Assembly: GCF_027744825.2 (NCBI RefSeq)
Contig: NC_071342.1
Coordinates: 10,373,501 to 10,437,500, forward strand
Direction of reading: 5' to 3'
Origin: Synchiropus splendidus
Taxonomy: Eukaryota; Chordata; Actinopteri; Syngnathiformes; Callionymidae
Length of the DNA stretch: 64,000 nucleotides
Part shown: positions 53,041 to 61,209 of the stretch, one piece after another
Position numbering within the stretch: the first letter of the stretch is position 1
How the letters are laid out: the number at the start of each line of letters is the position of its first letter
The notes under the pieces: model-generated
Seen by the model: only the letters and a program-made list of their open reading frames with translations
Database searches by the model: none
What the model was told of the DNA's origin: nothing
Program-made: the position numbers and the translations under genes

Positions 53041-53249
53041 AGATCATCTACTTTAGGCTACCAGGACTCTGGTCCAGGGGTGCATGGAGCATGGCGATCC
53101 GGCATCTAGAGGAATGAGGTCTGCCATCTTATCTGCAGTTAGGTACTCTTGGGAGAAAATATGAAAACACAGGGTCCAAAAGTGGTGAAATACTGTACCC
53201 TGCTGCTCGCATACTAGATTATTATTGTTCATCCTGTGTTCATCATTCA

Positions 53250-53420
53250 ATCCCAACAGGAAAACTCTCTGTCCAAACCCGCCCTCTTCATGTCACCACA
53301 GTGGCAGGGCTTGAACTTCTTCTTTTTGAAAACTAGCCCGGACAAGATCAGTTGTTGTTGTTGCTTGGAGTGAATCGACGCATCTGGAGTTCCAAGTTCT
53401 TACTTCACCACTCTCCCAGG
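53250..53420 (+). promoter_or_regulatory. tmem26: tmem26 5' leader / proximal promoter region
   Basis: This is the sequence between the gypsy LTR remnant and the tmem26 ATG. It contains a short CCCGCCCTC GC-rich word at about 53278 and no clear TATA box. No in-frame ATG precedes 53421 after the last upstream stop. The LTR remnant ends within about 400 bp of the start codon. Confidence 0.35.
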
Positions 53421-53611
53421 ATGAGTGCCATCAAGGTCGTATGTGCGATCATCACCAGGGCCCTGTTCGTCCTGCTGTGTGTGATGGCAATTTCCAGGGT
53501 CATCTGGCTGAAGGGCAATCGCTGGTACTGGCTGCTGACAGTCCTCCTGCTGCCGCTGGTGGCAGAGACGATCGTAACTTTGAAGAGGAGGAAGGGGCAA
53601 GGCTATAAATG
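53421..53611 (+). CDS. tmem26: tmem26 coding exon 1
   Basis: The exon encodes residues 1-63 plus two bases of Trp64. The ATG at 53421 has A at -3. Upstream in-frame sequence has only a TTG at 53352, which is not a plausible start here. Segments 9-30 and 36-54 are hydrophobic spans. The WYWLLTVLLLPLVAETIVTL stretch and the terminal GQGYKW are typical of TMEM26. The donor is AAATG|GTGAGC, and the split Trp codon is completed by the first base of exon 2. Confidence 0.94.
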
Positions 53612-55340
53612 GTGAGCTCATGTATCGTCAAGATTCCCTCAATGTTCTCGAGGCAATGCATCTCTTCTCTGCTTCAGTAAGCTAAACAATAGGGTCATGA
53701 TTTAATTCTTCTTTGCAACGTAGTTCGTCTCCATCCACCCCCACACACACAAACACAGGCTGTGTGCGATCTTCCTCCCTGGCAGCGAAAATGTCGATGA
53801 AGTTGTAGGCTCTATATTTGGTTGCTCTGTTCAAGGCTGTGACCTTCATTGCTGCAGCATCAGAGGTCTAGCACAGCTTTTGTGGTCTCAGGCGAAGGAG
53901 ACGTTTCCTGAACTTTGTAGACTGTTGTCACCCTTTGGATTCTAGGAGTGAATGGAGTGGAACTGGGATTCAGTTGTAGCGTAATTGGCTAGTTGGCTGG
54001 TTACTCTGTCTTCTTTTTTTGGACCTGCCTGCACTGACAGGGTGATGGTCTGTCAAGCCACGTCGACACGAGCCCTCCATAGGCCCAGCCCAATAATGCG
54101 CTGTTCCTTGACGTCCGCCGACCAAAATCCGTTCACCATCTCCTGCAGCACCATTTTGTCTTCTTACCAGCTTTCTCCATGTGACTGTCCTCAGTTGGGT
54201 TTTGGCTCAACGCTGATTGGAGTCTCACCAGAGAAATAGCAACCCTTGTGTCCCCCTGGCCTCTGCATGGTTGTTCTTCAAGCCAACAGTGCAAATATAA
54301 TCCTTTGGCTCCAAGATGGCCAACCTGTACACACTATCCTTGTTGGGGGTCTTGTTGGGTCACTCTGCTGCCGTTTCCCGACTGTGGACTGGACTGACCT
54401 CTTGGCCCAGGGTCTGGACAGCTCCCAGGCGATGCGACCTGGTTCCCCACACCTTTAGTAATAGCCATTCAGGCTTGGACAATGTCGTTGTTGGATGACG
54501 GACTGCTGTGGTGTTGGGACCCAGACCTGACACAGTTCCTCCAAACCAGCTTCCTCTTCCTCATGATCGACTCTCTCTCTGTGGTCCAGGAGTGGAGCAA
54601 GGCGGACATGTTGTCGTAGCTGTTCTAGTGCAAGACCCCATAGGAAGGCATGAAGAGCCAACTCCTCTCGAGCTGCGGCGTCAGATTGGCGGTAGCCCTG
54701 GCGGATGTACGGTTGAATATCTGCTACGAAGGCCCTGAGGCGCTCTCCTTCGTGACTCCTTACACCCCAACCCTTTTCCCTTAATACTCTGCTGGTGAGG
54801 CAGCCTCTATTGTTTAACTGCTCCTGAGTCAGATAGAACAAGGGCCCCCTTAGTCAGAAATAGCCTGTAGTTGTTGTCATTTAGAAACTTTTTAAAAAAT
54901 GTTTATTGTATCACTTTTTATTTTATCTTCTATTATTGAGTCGCATTGAAGACTTAAAAGCAAGAAGCGCTAACTTCACATTTGAATTGGAATCAGAGGA
55001 AATTATTTTTCTTGCCCGTCATGTCATATCAATTTTTTAAGGCCTTTAAATATCACAATAATAGCACTCTCCCTTTGAATTTTGCCTCACAACTTAGACT
55101 TAGTTAATTGATGACTGTGTATGTTCTTCATTTAATTTTAGTTAATTATGTCTCTCTATTATTGAGGCATATTTTTAAATAATTCTACCATAATAGTGCC
55201 TCATAATTATTTATTTTTAATAAATGTCACTGTGATTTTTATTTCATGATGTGTCATCTCATAAATGTAGATATGCACAAACTATAATTACAGACATCCT
55301 TAATGGCTTTCCATCTTACATTGAGCTGTTCTTCTTGCAG
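53612..55340 (+). other. tmem26: tmem26 intron 1 (1729 bp)
   Basis: The intron has GT-AG ends. It contains a minus-strand gypsy fragment at 53745-54841. The remainder (54842-55340) is AT-rich and has no feature I can identify. Confidence 0.9.
53745..54841 (-). mobile_element. Ty3/gypsy fragment: gag, zinc knuckle, protease, start of pol
   Basis: On the minus strand, 54841-54455 is an open gag frame with AAREELALHAFLWGL and EQLRQHVRLAP, a common gypsy gag signature. It is followed by a decayed zinc-knuckle region near 54320-54290. A protease-like part follows (TQLRTVT, then RIIGLGLWRARVDVA, about 54220-54020). The last recognisable piece is IDIFAAREEDRT (about 53800-53765), from the segment just before reverse transcriptase. 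Stops and frameshifts separate the parts. It belongs to a different gypsy lineage from the copy at 51300-52850. It lies antisense within tmem26 intron 1 and is not a host gene. Confidence 0.8.
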
Positions 55341-55437
55341 GTTTTCTCCTGTAATCTTCTTCTTCCTCAGCAGCATCATTCCCTCCATCTGGATCTTGGA
55401 GCTTCACAACAGCAAGAATTTACCCAAGTACGACAAG
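55341..55437 (+). CDS. tmem26: tmem26 coding exon 2
   Basis: The exon is 97 bp and encodes the last base of Trp64 plus residues 65-96. The acceptor is TTCTTGCAG and the donor is GACAAG|GTGACG. It encodes the third hydrophobic segment (FSPVIFFFLSSIIPSIWILE, continuing into LHN), which matches the human segment [20 protein letters not shown] in position and character. Confidence 0.94.
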
Positions 55438-55582
55438 GTGACGTAAAGAAGCACTAACAACCGCCACTTGAATGCCAAAGTTCATTGGAACTACGGCGTA
55501 CGACATCCAGTGTTTACATTCAAGCTGTCTCGATGTGTAAGAGAGAAGTGCGACATGAAAAGACTCTTTCACTTTGTTTCAG

Positions 55583-55663
55583 TGCACAAACTTGGACTCC
55601 TTGGACAGCATTTACAATGTGAACACAACGGCAATAGATGGCATGCATCTCAGCCGCATGCAG
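55583..55663 (+). CDS. tmem26: tmem26 coding exon 3 (extracellular-loop exon)
   Basis: The exon is 81 bp and encodes 27 codons in phase 0 at both ends (residues 97-123). The acceptor is CTTTGTTTCAG and the donor is ATGCAG|GTAAAA. The translation starts CTNLDSLDSIYN and contains the sequon NTT. This polar loop is poorly conserved across the family and is much longer in mammals. The call rests on the exact in-frame join and the splice sites. Intron 2, upstream, is only 145 bp. Confidence 0.85.
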
Positions 55664-56957
55664 GTAAAAACCTGGCGGTTAGAAAATTGCGCAATGTGTA
55701 CAACAACACCTGCAGTATTTTAAGGATAGACAGATAAGATAGTCTGTTTTTTCCTTTGGCTCACAGTAGCCAGAAGGCTGTAGGGAAGGTGTTCAACATA
55801 TCGAAAGAATGTTGTGGCGAGGCTGCTTTTTGATATTCATTCTGTTGTCAAGAACGTGTTGAGACCAGATCATGCAGAACAGGCTTTTACTTCGAATTTT
55901 GCAACAGGGCGTCCATAGCCACCCCACGTGCCCCACCCCCAACCCGGAACTCCACCCCCATCCCCTTCCCCTCCATGACACACCAGGATTAATGTTGTCC
56001 ACTAACATAACTGGCTGTGTAAAAAAAAAGACGCTGTACACATATATTTGTACAAAAGTAACTTATAAACCAAACGTATTGCATGGGCGTCCAATTTTTC
56101 ACGTTTTGCAGTTGAGCTAAAAACCTGATGCAGAGCAAACTGAATACAGAATACTCTATCCGTCATATCGACACACACACACATTTATTTCTGACTGCCA
56201 AAGAAGCATGTGATTAATCAAGATCTGAAGTGCTTTCATTGGAACAAACAAGTAGTTTGTTATGTACCCAGTTTGCTCGTGGTCTTGGCCCCTATGATCT
56301 GGTCTTGACTGCCACACTACAGTCTCTTAATACATGTTTGTCTTGCTAGTCAAAGCCTAGGTCCCTGGGCCTCATCTGGTCTTTGATGTTGTGACATACA
56401 GCCCATAATATTATTCACAATGGCTATTATTGCTGACCCGTGTTACCATCCCTCAGAGGGGCGAGTCTCATAATGTACAGCAACAGTGACATCCCATGAA
56501 CAGATCATGTATAGAGATGAGATTTAAACCATTTTCCTGACGGGCATTAGAAGTGTTCTTGTACTCTTGTAGTCTTGGTCTAAATCCCCGATCCAAGATC
56601 ACAATTACAAGGTCTTGGTCTCGGCCATGCTAGACTCAGGATTTTTATTTGTCAGGGTCATAACGGCATGTCCATCTCATGAACCAAGATCTCCTTGAAA
56701 GACGACCATTAAAAAAATGATCTGAACTGCTCCTAGAATTTAAAGTTGGTTTCATGTTCAATTTTTAATTTCTCTTCAGACTCCCTGTGGCCATAAACCA
56801 CAAACTCTGCACCCATATGGTTCACTGCTGTCGTCCTTGGTGAAAGCAAAATAACAGTTTGTGTGTAGTGCACCCGATTCGGCCCATGGACCTTGGGTTT
56901 GACAAGCCTGTGATGCAACAGTCCTAATAAAAATAAAATGTTTTGGACTCTCCCCAG
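55664..56957 (+). other. tmem26: tmem26 intron 3 (1294 bp)
   Basis: The intron has GT-AG ends. A GTCTTGGTCTCGG-rich repeat lies at about 56270-56640, related in wording to the repeat at 22540-22998. The interval 55900-55990 is C-rich. I see nothing else definable. Confidence 0.85.
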
Positions 56958-57178
56958 AGAATCGTTTATATCATGGGTCTTATCATGCCGAATGTCTGCC
57001 CCTATACCGTGATCCTGGCTTACCATCAGATCCTGCTCATCCTTCTCATCGTGGGGAAGTGGCTCCTTCCTCTGGGAAGCGGGGTCACCAAAGACGAGCT
57101 CTCTCAGCTGCTGCTCATGTTGGTGGGCACAGCCGCGGACATCCTGGAGTTCACCAGCGAGACGCTCTCCGACATCAA
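56958..57178 (+). CDS. tmem26: tmem26 coding exon 4
   Basis: The exon is 221 bp and encodes residues 124-196 plus two bases of Asn197. The acceptor is CTCTCCCCAG and the donor is ATCAA|GTGTGT, a weak match beyond GTG. It holds hydrophobic segments 4 and 5 and the most diagnostic family block, [20 protein letters not shown] in human, which reads VTKDELSQLLLMLVGTAADI here. The split Asn codon is completed by exon 5. Confidence 0.96.
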
Positions 57179-57181
57179 GTG

Positions 57182-57549
57182 TGTTAAAAATCCATCCATC
57201 CTCATCCGCTTATCCATTAACGGGTCACAGGGTCAGCAGCTTCAAATGGTCGCGCATCCACCAGCTCCGACTGAGGGATCCCGAGACGGGCTAGTGAAGG
57301 GATACTGTATTATCCCTCCACTTGGTCCTGGGTCGATCCCTTGGTCTCCCCCCATTTCCTAAGGGAGGTGCCCAGCGGGCCTCCACATGAGATGCCCGAA
57401 CCACCTCACCTGACTCCTTTAAACATGGAGAGGCAGTGGCTCTACTCTGAGTCTCTTCTGACTGATAACTTCTGACCCTATCTCTAAGGGAGACGTCTGC
57501 CACCTGTCAGAGAAAACTCATTTCAGCCGTTTGTATCTGTTAAAAATCC
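57182..57549 (-). mobile_element. 5'-truncated RTE/Rex-type LINE insertion with 12-bp TSD
   Basis: The body at 57194-57537 is flanked by a perfect 12-bp duplication, TGTTAAAAATCC (57182-57193 and 57538-57549). On the minus strand it encodes a reverse-transcriptase C-terminal end with SLRDRVRSYQ, RATASPCLKESGEVVRA and RPRDRPRTKWRD. It finishes in a GGATGGATG-type tail, as RTE-group elements do. It is a short dead copy. The insertion lies three bases after the exon 4 donor GT-G, so the donor context was preserved by the duplication. Confidence 0.85.
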
Positions 57550-57995
57550 TTTATTATTTATAAGCATTGATGGACTCCAGAGCACTAAAGATAAGGACTC
57601 GGTTTCTCATCCCATCCTTAAAGGGAAGGGAAAGCCTCCATCTTCTGTGGCTTCTTCCTTCACTATGGTTCTTCAAGGCATGAGGCAGAGTTTATGAGAT
57701 GAGTGGTGCTGGAAGAACGCTTGGGCTCATGACCAAGATCTTTTCTCTGTTGAGTCAGGGCTACGGTGTGGGCTCAATATTGTTGATTTCATTTATGTTA
57801 TCGTGAGTTCTAAATGTCACGGATCAACATGACTTGGGGGTCAGAAAGACATAAATTGAACTTGAATTTCAGTTCAATAACAGAATTTAAAAATTGCAGT
57901 CTGAAATGTTTTAAACAGCCATTTACAAACGTTGTTGTCCAACCCAGGAGATGAAGAGTTCACAGCTCTGGTGACTCATCTCAGTTTTTTCTTAG
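57550..57995 (+). other. tmem26: remainder of tmem26 intron 4
   Basis: Unique-looking intronic sequence after the LINE insertion, ending in the acceptor TTTTTTCTTAG. No other feature seen. Confidence 0.8.
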
Positions 57996-58081
57996 TTCCG
58001 AAGCATACGGCCGTCCGCTGGTCTACATCGTTTTGATCGTGTGGACATGGAGCATGCTGCAGTTCCCCTTCCAGCTCGCAG
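57996..58081 (+). CDS. tmem26: tmem26 coding exon 5
   Basis: The exon is 86 bp: the last base of Asn197, residues 198-225 and the first base of codon 226. The acceptor is TTTTTTCTTAG and the donor is GCAG|GTCAGT. It encodes a hydrophobic segment containing LVYIVLIVWTWSMLQFPF, almost identical to the mammalian sequence at the same place. Confidence 0.96.
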
Positions 58082-58938
58082 GTCAGTGCGTCCTCGAACA
58101 GGCTTTGACTTTGTGGACAGAAAGAGGTGAGATGTCCTTCAACAGGTGAGGATTGTAGAAAGTGTGACGGTTTGGGTGCAACGATCTTTTGTAGTCATAT
58201 TTTGATTTTAGTTTACAGGGAAGACGGAAGTTCTGATATGATCTTTTTGATGGTACCAGGCAAATGAGAATCACAGGATGAAAAGGTCTGATCTCCAGAG
58301 TTAAATTCTTATTTTACACTTAAAATAGACATTTCCTATCACAATGAATTTACAACATTTGAAGTTAAGTAGCTTCTTAGCTCGACAGTCAAGCCCAGTT
58401 ATGTACCTCCACATTTTCTATAATATTTTTTTGGGGGGGACGTTAAAGGAGGTGGAGAAGGTAGTGGAATTGGTAGAGAGGACTGACAATGGGGGTCAGT
58501 GACAGAAGAGAAGACAATTGTGACACCTGCCATGTTTTTGTTTACAGAGCTCTGAGACAAAGGAAGCTGAATGGATCAGAATTGGAGACGCTAAGGTTTT
58601 CATTGGGTTCACAAGGAAAGACTTAGGAACGGGGTGAGGGACAGCTTGTTGAGAAGTTCGGAGACAAAGTGAAGGAGATCAGACTCAGGGTTTAGACGTG
58701 TTCAGAACTTCTTGTGGATAAAATATAAGCCGGTCAACAGTAATGGGTATTAAAAATAAATGTACGAGAGAACACGAGTGGCAGTGGTATGCGCTGTCCC
58801 CGTTCTTTCCTAGCTATTATTATTATTTATTTATTTTTTGATTAAGCTTTCTTTCAGTAAAGTCATTGTGCACTACGAAGTGAAACATTTAGTAGTTATA
58901 ATGAGTCAGCATTTCTAACTTCCTGTGTCTCTCAGCAG
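58082..58938 (+). other. tmem26: tmem26 intron 5
   Basis: The intron is 857 bp if the downstream acceptor is used. It contains a short G run near 58433. No gene or clear mobile element is visible. Confidence 0.8.
58931..58938 (+). promoter_or_regulatory. tmem26: tandem NAGNAG splice acceptor
   Basis: CTCAGCAG gives two usable AG sites three bases apart. The downstream site makes codon 226 Val, followed by VNTK. The upstream site inserts one residue, giving Ala-Val-Val. Both keep the frame. Confidence 0.6.
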
Positions 58939-59228
58939 TGGTGAACACCAAATCAGATGGCGAGGGGGACCAGGAGGTCAAGGAGGTGTCATTCTTGAGT
59001 AAACACAGCACAGATATCTGGAACGTGGTGGTGGCCTTGTTCATCCAGGATGGGCCCTTCCTGGTGGCCAGACTCCTCGTCATGATAGGCTTTTCCAGTT
59101 TCCATCAGATGTTGGTTTTCTATGCGATCAAGAACTTCCTGGTGGTGATCCTGAACTTATACAGGCTGGTTGTCATCTGCGTGGACTTTCGTCGGTCCAG
59201 GACCAGGAGTGACAGAGTTGATCCGTGA
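58939..59228 (+). CDS. tmem26: tmem26 coding exon 6 (terminal)
   Basis: The exon encodes the end of codon 226 through residue 321 and a TGA stop at 59226-59228. The first part is an acidic hydrophilic loop (about residues 228-250). It is followed by segment 7 with DIWNVVVALFIQDGPFLVAR and segment 8 with HQMLVFYAIKNFLVVILNLY, then a basic tail RRSRTRSDR. It matches the human C-terminal half well but ends about 40 residues earlier. The stop overlaps a donor-like GTGAGA (59225-59230), so a further exon cannot be ruled out. Confidence 0.93.
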
Positions 59229-61209
59229 GAACAAGTATTGATACGCATCCCAACAAGACCAAAGCTCATTTTCTGATACAAGTTTCCGCTGTGCGATCCT
59301 TCATTTCTAGTGAGCTTACTCAGCCGTTTTTCATCCTTTTTCAGGCCGAGGCACACTTCATTTTTTGAAAAAAATCCCGAGGCACACTACCAATGGAACC
59401 TCAGCTAAAGCACAATTGTGCTTAGTTGAAAAGTGAACAAATTGGAGCTACTGACTCTCAACTTTTTTAGCATGCTCTTTGCAGAAACAAATAAAAAAAT
59501 GTATTTAATTTAAAATGTCTCCAGAAAGGGGTGGGATATATGTCAAAAATATATATTTATTTATTTATTTATTTTAAATAACTGTTACGATTTTATTGTA
59601 ATCTGATTTTATTCTGGAAATATCAGAAGAATCAGAAAAATCTTCATCATAATTTGCCTCAGCTTTATGACAAAAAAATAATTCATTATCACTTCACATT
59701 TTGGAACACTTTTATTTGTTCTGCATTTAGTTTTTAGCCCACTTTTAAACTACTAAACAAACTTTGATAGTGTATGAGTCCCATTTTCTTTATTTCTATT
59801 TCTATTCTATTTGTTTTAGTAAAGCAAATGTTTTACCATTAGAGCTCTTAACTGATGCAGTGCTTACAATTCTCTCAATATTTCTTCTCAGAGATCGAAA
59901 AGGAGCATAGTGTAGATCAGTTCTTCTGCTGCCTGTTCCTTATTCCCACTTTCCCTAATTGTGTTCACATTCAGAGCCTCATTTCCTTTGTGAGTTCCAC
60001 ATTTTTGCTCCCAGTACTGCAGTGTATATTTGCCTCAGTGTTCTTCTAGCATGGATAGAAGTACCCTCTTCTTCTCTGCTCCTCCCCATCAGGAAGGAGT
60101 TAGTTTAAGCAGTCTTTGTAGATGATCCGGCTGCGGCTGGTCGTAGTGTGATCTGTCCTTTTTTTCCTACATTGTCTTCTTCTTTTGTATTGTATTGTAT
60201 TTTTTGCTGCTGCTCTGTTTGCAGAATGGCCGTGGCTGCTTCCTGGAAACAGGTGGGGAAGGCGTGTCCAGGCTGCTGTCCTCAGATGATTGGCTACCTG
60301 AAGCTTTTAAACATCACCTGCTGCCGGCGCTTTCTCTCCCTATCTCTTCCTCCAGCCCCAAATGAATGGCTTGATCCGGTTGTGGTTTCTTTGGTGAAGT
60401 ATTTGGTTGATCTGTTACTGTCAATCTGTTTCACACCTAAAAAGGGTCGCTTTGAGTCGTGCCAGTTTGTATACTTCCTCAGTGGTTTTGTGCCTTTTTG
60501 TTTGCTGCTGAACACAAGAAGCCCTGTTTTGAGTTTTGTTTGAGTCAGGGTATTTTCTGTTTGTTGAATTTTGATTGTGTGTGGGGGCTTTTAAGAGACC
60601 TCAACATTTTGTGAAACTATTCTTGTTAATAATTGGTGCCTAGTGTGGCCTTTTCTGTTGAATAAATTGTGAAATGCGAGCTGGCTTCATTTGGGTTGAA
60701 TTTTGTAAAGCATTGGGGCTGGAAAGAGGGGCTCCCATTTACTGTGTACTTCACAGCCTAGACTTGGCACGTGACAGGCTCTAAAAGGGGTGGGCAGTGT
60801 TTGTCTCTGTGGTAGCTCAGGAACTTGCAGAATTCTTGCTTTTGCAAACAGATCATTGGCATGTGCTCAGTAATCTGCCTGACAGCGACAAGTGTTTTCA
60901 CTTGCTCAACCACGAAGGAGGACAACTCAGTGAGCGACAACTAAGGAATCGTTTAGAGGGTATTACATAAATGTAATGTCAGAGAGACAGGATGGAAGAG
61001 AGCAGTGTCTTTCATTCTGACCCCAGAGCAAAGGTGATCCAGGAAAATTGTGTGGTCAAATGTTAGTGTGGAATGCTTCATTGGGATCAAGCAGAATTAA
61101 AATCGAGTTTTTGCTAAAGAAGGGCATTGGGGATGAGGGTGCCTTTTAGAGGTACAAGTTTTTCACCCATGTTCAAAATGAGGGCTACCTTTTGATATAC
61201 ATGGCAGAG
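59229..61209. other. region downstream of tmem26, no supported gene
   Basis: Sequence at 59330-59420 (CCGAGGCACACT twice) resembles a decayed fish DNA-transposon end. AT-rich low-complexity sequence lies at 59540-59580. The region 60000-60720 may be an LTR or UTR of a retroelement: it ends with AATAAA (60664-60669) and then CTTCATTTGGGTTG, echoing the LTR-like sequence at 49490-50010. A 131-codon frame at 60148-60543 lies in it, and I do not regard it as a gene. Confidence 0.5.
59490..59495 (+). promoter_or_regulatory. tmem26: candidate tmem26 poly(A) signal AATAAA
   Basis: The first AATAAA after the tmem26 stop lies about 260 bases downstream, which would give a short 3' UTR. Nothing but position supports its use. 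Confidence 0.4.

Larger units (their letters stand above)
34751..53420. other. intergenic interval between arid5b and tmem26 (18.7 kb)
   Basis: The interval lies between two divergent start codons. I found no supported gene in it. It holds the arid5b 5' region, MITE copies 2 and 3, microsatellites, an AT-rich tract (39405-39500), a SINE (46840-47026), an inverted-repeat element (47074-47777), LTR-like sequence (49490-50010), a deleted gypsy copy (51300-52850) and the tmem26 leader. The stretches 35400-36900, 37850-39180, 40500-41880, 42300-43600 and 44000-46400 are mostly unique, with nothing I can name. Small or highly diverged exons could be missed by eye. Confidence 0.75.
53421..59228 (+). 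other. tmem26: tmem26 gene, complete coding region (six exons)
   Basis: Six exons (191, 97, 81, 221, 86 and 290 bp) join in frame with GT-AG introns to give 966 bp, 321 residues and a stop. The product is transmembrane protein 26, a multi-pass membrane protein of unknown biochemical role whose mouse orthologue is used as a beige-adipocyte surface marker. Hydrophobic segments lie near residues 9-30, 36-54, 65-85, 140-162, 171-188, 204-225, 252-277 and 283-307, consistent with eight spans. The best-conserved blocks are DELSQLLLMLVGTAADILEF, VWTWSMLQFPF, FIQDGPFLVARL and KNFLVVILNLYRLVV. An N-glycosylation sequon (N110-T-T) lies in the loop encoded by exon 3. Human TMEM26 is about 368 residues, and the difference is mainly in the exon 3 loop and the C-terminal tail. 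Confidence 0.95.

Noticed and set aside
53352..53420. Upstream extension of tmem26 from a TTG in frame
   Set aside because: The first ATG at 53421 matches the family start and has A at -3. Nothing supports a non-ATG start.
54455..54841. 128-codon minus-strand frame as a host gene antisense to tmem26
   Set aside because: AAREELALHAFLWGL and EQLRQHVRL are gypsy gag signatures, with protease and pol pieces following in order.
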